A stretch of 64,000 nt of DNA, taken from assembly GCF_010093595.1 (NCBI RefSeq), contig NW_022985449.1, forward strand, positions 973,253 through 1,037,252, given 5' to 3'. Positions 56,523 through 64,000 of this stretch are shown piece by piece. The notes below the pieces were generated by a model. The model did not search any database. It saw nothing but the letters and a program-made list of their open reading frames with translations, and was not told the origin of the DNA. How positions within the stretch are numbered: position 1 is the first letter of the stretch; every line of letters starts with the position of its first letter. The position numbers and the translations under genes were made by a program. This DNA comes from Mytilinidion resinicola (lineage: Eukaryota > Ascomycota > Dothideomycetes > Mytilinidiales > Mytilinidiaceae).

Positions 56523-57780
56523 GTGTCTGGGGATCAAAACCCCTGGACAGTACAAGACACGATGGAGAAAGGCGAGGGAAGGGGGGCCGGGGGTTTGAAT
56601 TGGACGCCTCCACAGTCTCATGGTGGTGGGTGTGGGTGGGCCTGCAGAAACTACTGCACCCAGCACATGATGGGGAGCGGAGGTGGATCAAAAGGATGCG
56701 GGCATGGACCTCCTCATGCGAGGGCGTCTGGAGATCGTTAACATATCGTCGTCCTCCGTATGGGGGAGTGGTGGATCAGAAGAGCAGAACAGCTGCGTTG
56801 TGGGCCTAGGCTTGCTCAAATTGGAATATCTGATCACTTGCATAATGTGGAGTGGGGAGCGGCGGTGGATCAAAAGCCCAACTAGGACAATCTCATGGGT
56901 GGGGTCTGCGGATCAAGATCCGAAACAACGTCGTCGGAATGGGGTAGTAGATTAGAAGAGTGGACTTGCCGCCATATGGTAGTGGGTTCTCGAAAATACA
57001 ATGTCGAAACCCGTCATGGGGAGGGGGGGTGGAGGTGGATCAGAATCGTCCAAAGACACATGTTATAGAGTGGTGTCTGGGGAACAAAACCCGAACGATG
57101 ATCTCACATGGGCTGGTGGATCAAAATGGATCCCTTCCCAGCCCTATGGCGCTGGGCTCTCGAAAACTCGACGTTGAAAATGGAGTATGTGGAGGGGGGA
57201 GGTAGTAGATCAAAGCGCTCAATTCAGCAGTCTGATGGATGGTGTCTGGGGGATCAGAAACAGAACAAAGCTCTAACGTGGAGCGATGGAGCGAATGTAA
57301 CACCGCCACAGCCTTATGGTTCCGGGCTTGCGAAAATGGCTCGCCGCTCCAATGCATGGGGAGGTGGAAAGGAGGTGGATCAAAAAGCTCGTTCCGGCAG
57401 TGTGATGTGATAGTGTCCGGGAATCAAAACTCAAACACAGCACGTACATGGAGTGGTGGGTCGAATTAGATCACTCGACAATTGTATGGTGCTGGACTCT
57501 CGAAAATACTACAGAGAAACAAGACATGTGGAAGGGGAAGGGAGGTGGATCAAAATAAAACTTCCTAGACCTCATGGGTGGTGTCTGTAGATCAAATCCG
57601 AAGCTGGAAAACTGAATGGGGAGGGAGGGTTTTTGAACTGGATCCCTCGACAGCCGTATGGTGTCGGGTTCTCGAAAACTCGACAGCAGAATGCAAGCAT
57701 GTGGAGGGAGGGGTAGGGGGGGGAGGTGGATAAAAAATCCAGCGACAGCAGCTTCATGGGTGGTGTGGTAGTGTGGGGTT
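56523..57780. repeat. Degenerate ~170-nt tandem array (about seven units)
   Basis: Units begin with a box like gtgtctggggatcaaaac at 56523, 56724, 56902, 57073, 57242, 57413 and 57581, with a remnant at 57763. Spacings are 201, 178, 171, 169, 171, 168 and 182. Within units 3-7 the same order recurs: box A (gtgtctggggatcaaaac), a ggtggatcaaaatgga-like box, box C (cgtatggtgctgggctctcgaaaactcgac), and box D (catgtggaggggggaggtggatcaaa) before the next unit. Units differ by many substitutions and small indels, so the array is old. Open frames crossing it are artefacts of the repeat. No gene lies inside. Confidence 0.85.
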
Positions 57781-58986
57781 TGAAAGTTGTTGTGGTGATG
57801 AGGAGTATCAGATGCCAAAGTAGAAGGTCGGTATCTCGTCGTACTTGAGATGAATGGCCTTCTTCTCATCGTAGTGGGATGAAACCCTTCTCCTTGCGAT
57901 AAAGATCGGCTTCCTCGTTCCTCAGTTGAGATACTGTACAAACGCCTCAATCACCGTCAATTGTGCCTCCACCGGTTTTCAGAATTCTACATGAGATGTA
58001 AGCTAGCTGGGTAAAAGCTGTTAAACAATTGGTTACCTAGCGGGCCTCCTTCCAATCCAGCATAAGACAAGGCATAAGGTAGCTCAGCCTCCCCTATCTC
58101 AAGCCCTGATCAGTCGTACTCTCCACCTCCGTCTCTTCTCTACCCCGACTTGCAACACCCAGTCTTCCGTCGCCCGTAAAAGGTTTGGAAGACGTGCAAC
58201 AGTAGCGGTTGGTAGAGCGTGGTTGGACCGGCATTTGGTTTGAAGGTAGCGATTGAAGTGAGAGGTGTGCTGGGTGGAAGGAGGGCGTGAATGTCGCTCA
58301 TGGTGAACAAGTTTATGGTGAAGACTGAAGGTTGGTGAATGTGGCGTTGATTATCACCACGTCTTGAGAAGTTGGGATGAGAGTTGGTACGTGCGATTTC
58401 TATTCTTTCAGTACGTCTTTGCGTTGCGAGAACGTAGAAATGGGGACCCCGGGCGTGAGTAAATTGGATTCAGGCTTTTCGTTTATTTTAGACGCTGATT
58501 CAGGCAGTGATTTGCTGAGGCATATTCGCACAGGCTTGAATCGTGATGCATAGTAGGCTTCTATAGGCGACAGGTCGTGAAGCTGGGGACTCTTTCGTGC
58601 AATATGATGGTAATCAAAGGACAGGGGCTTGGAGTGAGATGTCGAGTGTGACAAAAAGGAGCATTGGAAGAGGCTTTTAAAACGCCATCGTGTGAAAAGA
58701 ACCCATAAAGCGGTCTGATTCTTACGCTTGGGAAGTTCACGTTCACACCTTGTCCAAATTTCGAATGTCCTGCTGAGGCACCCCGAGCAGCGGCAAGAGG
58801 ACATAAAAAATCTAACAATGTCGCACTATATTCAAAACGACTCGAACACCAAAGGGATTTTGACTACAGACCCAAAGTAGGCCTGAAACTAATAATAGTA
58901 CTACGGACAAAAGAAAGACAGCGAAAGCTTCAGCAAAAGCCCTCTCCTCTCATCCATCCCCAACCTCCCATAGGAACCATCCTCTC
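57781..58986. other. Intergenic, no gene supported
   Basis: Between the tandem array and the 3' end of the NDR kinase gene. Minus frames at 58400-58818 show no motif. An AT-rich stretch near 58800-58920 probably belongs to the kinase 3' flank. Confidence 0.5.
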
Positions 58987-61601
58987 TCAACACTCCGGCA
59001 TAGCGAACCTAGGCCTCCGATACGTATACCCCACAAACGCGCCTTTCTTCCTAATCTCCAACACCGTCCTTCCGACCTCCGGATCTCTGAGTATCTTATC
59101 CCTAGGTCTCTTCTTCTCTTTCCGCTTTCGCCTCCCCTTTCCCCCCTTATTCCCATCACCCTCCTCCTTCACCGCCACTCCACTCGCATAACTACTTGAA
59201 TCAAAATGATCACTCTCACTCATAATATCCGCCTCATCATCAAAATACTTTGTAATCGGCTGATCCGCCCTGACCCTCGGCACGAACGGCGGCTGGGCGT
59301 GGTGCATATTCTGCCAGTCGACGCCGCGGAAGAAGGGGTGGGCTTTGATGTCTTCGGCGTCGTTGGCGAAGACGAAGTGGCCGGGTGCGTGGAGGTGCGA
59401 GTTGCGCAGGTAGCGGGAAGAAAGGGTACGGCGAGCGATGGCGAAGTCATTGTCACGGTAGCGGCGGGCAGAGAGGCGAGTCTCTTTTTCATCGAGGAGG
59501 CGGGATATGAGGTCGATGCCAGCGCGGGTTACGGGGCGGAGGGGAACGCGGTCGGTGGAGGGGCGCGCGTAGCGGAATTCGGAGGGGAATTTGAGGACTT
59601 GTTTGTGGCGCTGATAGGACGGGGCGTTAGATATGTGGGCTTCGAGAGGAAGAGGGCAAGGCTTACCAGGATTCGTTCTTTCGTTGCGGTTCTGTTCTCG
59701 GAGAAGAAAGGAGTGCAGCCGTACAGACACTGAAGCATCCCGTCAGAATCGTAGCAAGTCTGGCATATGTGGACACGCACCTCGTAGAGAATGATGCCGA
59801 TGCTCCACCAATCGCACCTCCCATCATACGTCTCTCCTCGGATGACTTCAGGCGCCATGTACTGGCTGGTGCCGACTACACTCTTTGCAAAGCTACGCCT
59901 CTGCGTTCGATTTAACCAGTCCAAAACCGGTCCGTTGATCTGTGATTGCTGTTTCTCAGGGGATCTTTTGCAATCTAGAGGCTTGCCGTTGATGATGTCT
60001 GCCACCCGCTGTGCGTTGTTCTTCTCCATTTCTTCTTCGCAATCCTGAGAATCGCCTTTAACATTGATATCGAGATCTCTCATAAGGGAGTATCGTTGTT
60101 CGTTATGGTAACTCTGGTTGTGCGTCCAATGTCCGTCGAATGCAAGTCCGAAATCAGATATCTTCAGATGGCCAGTTGCGGTTATGAGAAAATTGTCGGG
60201 CTTGACGTCGCGATGGATCCAGTTCATACGATGTGCCTCCTCTACGCAACAGATCATCTCGGCAATGTACCACTGCGCAATGCCCTCGTCCAGAACGTCT
60301 TCTCTGAGTAGGAGACCCAAGAAGTCGCCGCCGACCATATACTCCATGACGAGGTAGAGGTTGTTGTTGTCTTGAAAGCTGGCAATAAGTGGGACAACCC
60401 AGCGCGAGTTTTCTGAGGCTACGAGGAAATCTCGTTCCGCGCGTAGGTGCCCTTCCTGACTATTCCGAAGCATATCGGACTTCCTGATAACCTTCATAGC
60501 GTACACCTGTTTGCAGGTTCGCGTGCCATCTTTGACCAACGCATCATTAGGCATAGCTCGCCCCATTTGTCCGTCCAGGGTCTCAATACGCTGGTCGTCG
60601 CTGGTACTTTCGCCTCTCTCGCGGACTAGCCTCACCACACCAAAGCTACCCTTTCCCAATATACGGACGATCTCGTAGCCTGTGATGTGTAATCCCTTCA
60701 TATTCTTTCTCGCGATAGTCCTAGACTTGAGCACTCTTGTCTGGCGAAGATGCTCACTTTCGCCGCGGTACCACTCTTGTCGTTTCTGGTTTCTCTCCTC
60801 GTTTGAAACAATCAGATTGAAGAGCGTTCGTTCGAGATTTCGGCGCCTGAGGGAACGTGGGTTTATTCTTTGGCTAAACAGCCCGTTGAAGTGTGATTCG
60901 AGGAAGATTTTGGCGGCAGCAGCGTTCTCGACTGTGCGGATAGAGGGCTGGACAAGACGGGCTGCGTCTTGCCTAGGAAAGGCACACCATTGGGACTGGG
61001 GTATCACTTGGTCAATGACGTACTCGGGAACTACTGGAGGCGCGTTTCCCTCTCCGTCTTGGTTGCGGCTTTTGATGTATATCGTTTCGGCAGACCGAAG
61101 GGCACCCGAAGAGAATAGTGAGGTTGGTGCTGTTGACTGGACGCTCTTTGGAAGATTGCTACTGTTGACGCTTGACTGATAGGATGATGGCGATGGATCA
61201 TTCTGATCAACGGGTGTACTCAATGGTGGGTCGGGCGGCAGAATGCTCAAGAGGAGCCCGGAAGAGTTCGAGTGGGTATGAACTTCATCCGCAACGGATG
61301 CCACTGTGGACGGTCTTTGACGCGATGTCGGGCGGTGTACGGCAGTGGGGCTCTGAAAGAGAGCCGACAGCTTGTGGCTGATCTGTCTTGAAAGACCAGG
61401 TGTTGACTTGCTGGTATGTAGTTTACCCGGTAGCTTGGGACGCGGGCCAGGGCGCGGAAGTTGAGGCGCTATGGCAGGTTCTGATTCTCCATCCAATCCT
61501 CCTTGAGGCGGAGCGTTGACGGAGGCTCTTGCTCGAAGAAGGGCCCGGATTCTAGCCATGGTCTTCCTCTTTCTGCGTGCGAAACTTCCTATAGCACCCA
61601 T
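58987..61601 (-). CDS. NDR-family AGC protein kinase
   Basis: Exons 61601-59781, 59729-59667 and 59610-58987, with introns of 51 and 56 nt, give 835 residues. A long disordered N-terminus is followed by an NDR-type helical region ('AAKIFLESHFNGLFSQRINPRSLRRRNLERTL', the Mob-binding-like segment). The kinase (about 311-725) has 'ILGKGSFGVVRLV', 'VYAMKVIRKSDM', 'HRDVKPDNFLIT' and 'ISDFGLAFDGHW'. A long basic insert before 'SVVGTSQYMAPEVIRGETYDGRCDWWSIGIILYE' is the NDR hallmark between DFG and APE. Exon 2 gives 'CLYGCTPFFSENRTATKERIL'. The C-terminal hydrophobic motif 'FVGYTYRRP' keeps the regulatory Thr. NDR kinases (Cot1/Orb6/Dbf2) control polarity, septation and morphogenesis. An earlier in-frame ATG at 61748 would add 49 mostly hydrophobic residues and is less likely. 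Confidence 0.9.
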
Positions 61602-61748
61602 AGCAGCCTTCGGATTGAGAATCAGAATTGCCGATAACAATGCTGAGGTGATGTGATGGATGTCGGATGGGAGAAGAGATGGGGATGATGAGAGGGAAAC
61701 GACAGAGGAAGCTCCATGACAACTAAAAGAAAAGGGAAAGTATGCCAT

Positions 61749-62983
61749 AACGAAGACAGATACTGAGCAAGAGCAGTGAGATAGACATGCCGAGGCAGGT
61801 GCGTCAAAGCACCCCTGGCCACGAGCGCAACTGGAAAAGATTTTTCGAAAGTTTGAAGTTCAAGTCATTTGGCGATGAATTGGCTTAGTGAATCTGAGCA
61901 AGATCAAAGGAAGTCGTTCGGAAAGCTTGATTTCAAAAGCATATATGATGCACTCGTCGGCTTCTCACTGAGTCACCTCCAAGTATACTTATCACATTAT
62001 CGTGATGCGATCACGGTATACCTGATTTCGAGTGTCTAGAAAACGTCTTCTCCTCGCCTTCCATAACATATCTCCATTAATGGCTTAACTGGGCAATGGG
62101 CCTCTCAAAGGTTTCCAAAGCTGGGCTCAATATTTCCGGGAAAGAACTTACATCCAGTTGAGTTTTCCAGTTTCTATTGAGGCACCTCAAGCAGTGGTAA
62201 GACTATAAGATGTGGGTTAGCAAAGAGCGTGATTTGCCCTGGCTTTTAAAAGCCTCTGTCATCTACTTGACATATCAAGCTACCTTAGAGGCTCTCAGAT
62301 CTTAGCGCAGAATGCGCTTTCATGGGTCTTCAGAATAGGGCTAGGATTCCGGGATTGCATAGAGACTCTCAACGCGATTCGGAGAAGATGTAAGTAAACG
62401 ATACTGTCATTAGTGCATCCTGCACGTCGAATTTGGTAAGAATCGTCCGTGGAGAGGCCAGGTGATGGAATATGAAAGCGCTGCGGTACACGGCGGTCGA
62501 AAATCGGAGTCCTATAAGTTGCGTGATATACGGGACGAGTTGACAAAATAATGGAAGGATTCTCTATGAAGTAGGACATCCCGTCGCCTAGCTCATTCGA
62601 TTCCCTCCTGATCATCTATAATGATGTAGAGGTACAGGGCTTGAGAGACGACGGCGTGGTTTGGAAGTCGGAAGCGGAGGAATTCGCCCGCCAATAGGTA
62701 GGATTGGGTTCGCGACTAGGGAGATTTAACACCGAAACTCGTAGAGTCCACCTATTTTGGGATACCGGATAGACCTCTTCAGCAACGGATGGTGTTCCTT
62801 CACCACCAATATTCCGACTTCTCAGGAACCGACAAGACAAAGCAAAATGTATATAAATGTCGAGAGGCCCGCATGTAGGATGCCTCCCGTAAATCAAGCT
62901 TTCCCTCAAAGACTCAAGTTGTCTCAATATCCTCTACCAACTATCTGCCCTCACTTAAATTCAAGCTTCAAATATCCCCCAGA
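61749..62983. other. Intergenic, divergent promoters
   Basis: Upstream of the NDR kinase (minus) and the SDR-like gene (plus). Frames at 62295-62927 (minus) lack motifs. Nothing else recognised. Confidence 0.5.
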
Positions 62984-64000
62984 ATGGTCACCCTCACCCA
63001 AGTCAAAGCTTCCAATGCCCTCCTCTCTACATCCCTTCCCAACCTCGTCGCAGTCTTTGTAGGAGCCACCAGCGGCATCGGCGAATACTCCCTAAAAGCC
63101 TTCGCAAAACACGCCCTCGCACCTCGCGTCTACATCGTCGGCCGCTCGCAAGCATCCGGCGACCGCCTCACCACCGAATGCAAGCAACTAAACCCCGGCG
63201 GCACGTTCAACTTTATCCAAGCCGAAGTTAGCCTCATCAGCGCCGTCGACGTCGCGTGCGAGGAGATTCGACGACGGGAAAGAAGCCTGAACATCCTCTT
63301 CAACAGCGCCGGCTCTCTCGTATCCACAGGTATGCACCTAAACCCCTCTTTCCTTCGATGAAGTCTTCCATACAAACTCCTGTTACTCCCATTACTCCCA
63401 TCCTAACACCCCACCGCCCCCAGACACACCCGACGGCCTCCCCCAAGCCATCGCCCTCGGCTACTACACTCGCACCCGCTTTATGCTCAACCTGCTGCCG
63501 CTCCTGCGCGCCCCCTCGCCCTCCTCCCTCCGGCGGTGCGTCACCACCTTGTGCGGGGGCAAAGAAGGCGCCGTCGACGTCTCCGACTTCCCCGGCCGCA
63601 AAGCCTCCTCCCTCATGGCCGCGCGCGGCCACGCCGGCTCCATGGTCTCGCTCTCCCTGGCCCGGCTGGCCCTCGAGGCGCCCGACGTCGCCTTCATCCA
63701 CAACTTCCCCGGCATGGTGCAGACGGCCATCGCGGACGACCTGAAGGGGGTCGGGTGGGCGGCGGGGCGGCTGGTCATGAAGGCTGTGGGCAGGTTTATC
63801 TGCATGCCGAATGAGGAGTGTGGGGAGCGGCATCTGTTTCTGATGACGAGCGGGCGGTTCGGGAGCGGGGGCGTGGCGGTGGAGGGGATTGAGGGGGTCA
63901 AGGGGATGGATGGGGTCGTCGGGAGCGGGTGTTATTCGGTGACGCAGGAGGGGGAGAGCACGGGGGAGAAGGTTGTGGAGCTTTTGGAGGGGTTGAAGGA
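62984..64000 (+). CDS. Short-chain dehydrogenase/reductase-like protein (3' end outside window)
   Basis: Exons 62984-63329 and 63424 to beyond 64000 are joined by a 94-nt intron (donor gtatgc, acceptor cccccag). The Rossmann start is 'NLVAVFVGATSGIGEYSLKAFAKHA', with the SDR TGxxxGIG-like glycine motif as GATSGIG, then 'RVYIVGRSQASGDRL' and 'LNILFNSAGSL' (the NAG motif as NSAG). After the splice: 'LPQAIALGYYTRTRFMLNLLPLL' and 'HAGSMVSLSLARLALEAPDVAFIHNFPGMVQTAI'. The usual catalytic YxxxK is missing; 'RGHAGSMVSLSL' stands in its place, as in a fungal SDR subgroup often seen near secondary-metabolite genes. The frame is open to the window end, so the stop is unseen. Substrate unknown. The gene is very GC-rich at third positions after 63.4 kb. 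Confidence 0.78.

Noticed and set aside
56091..57469. Several 75-216 codon frames across 56-57.5 kb
   Set aside because: They follow the period of the tandem array, change frame between units and have no protein motifs.
59206..59733. 175-codon plus frame over the NDR kinase C-terminus
   Set aside because: Antisense shadow of exons 2-3 of the kinase, which carry conserved family sequence.

Overview
The window is nuclear DNA of a filamentous ascomycete (Pezizomycotina; a Dothideomycete is my best guess but is not proven). The evidence is dense protein genes with many short introns (mostly 46-76 nt, GTRNGT donors, CTRAY branch sites, YAG acceptors), fungal-only families (DUF3431, DUF3176, Egh16-like, HET domain, single-pass Cys/Ser/Thr-rich membrane glycoproteins), and an ornithine decarboxylase antizyme read through a +1 frameshift. 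Most genes had to be rebuilt from exons; the joins given come from reading frame, splice signals and conserved protein motifs, not from transcript data.

Layout. 1-4.6 kb is accessory sequence: the 5' end of a pogo/Fot-type transposase, an F-box gene, a frameshifted partial paralogue of that gene and, between the two, a three-exon gene for a small secreted protein with Kex2-type KR repeats that no long open frame reveals. 4.7-6.0 kb holds a Rei1-like ribosome-biogenesis zinc-finger gene. 7.2-23.8 kb mixes intact genes (mitochondrial 1-Cys peroxiredoxin, a membrane glycoprotein, a DUF3431 protein, antizyme) with five genes broken by in-frame stops (AtuA/DUF1446, Gfd2-like exonuclease, HExxH protein, cytochrome P450, BRCT protein). 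Almost all of these stops can be explained by a single C:G to T:A change, as in repeat-induced point mutation (RIP) or similar cytosine deamination. 25.2-37.9 kb holds a fungal hypothetical protein, a PhzF-like isomerase, an Egh16-like secreted protein, a DUF3176 membrane protein and another membrane protein. 38.1-40.4 kb is a decayed HET-domain gene.

41.1-54.0 kb is a conserved housekeeping block: FEN1 flap endonuclease (with a 5-nt microexon carrying Asp34), glutaryl-CoA dehydrogenase, a Ubc4/5-type E2 (with a GC-AG intron), a non-canonical poly(A) polymerase-type nucleotidyltransferase with a presequence-like N-terminus, and the trehalose-6-phosphate phosphatase TPS2. 55-58.9 kb is gene-poor and contains a degenerate tandem array of about seven units with a period near 170 nt. 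59.0-61.6 kb encodes an NDR-family AGC kinase, and the window ends inside a short-chain dehydrogenase-like gene.

There is no sign of one operon-like system or a secondary-metabolite cluster. The most notable items are the Kex2-repeat secreted protein, the antizyme frameshift site with an intron just downstream, the FEN1 microexon, the ~170-nt satellite-like array and the group of deamination-like nonsense alleles.
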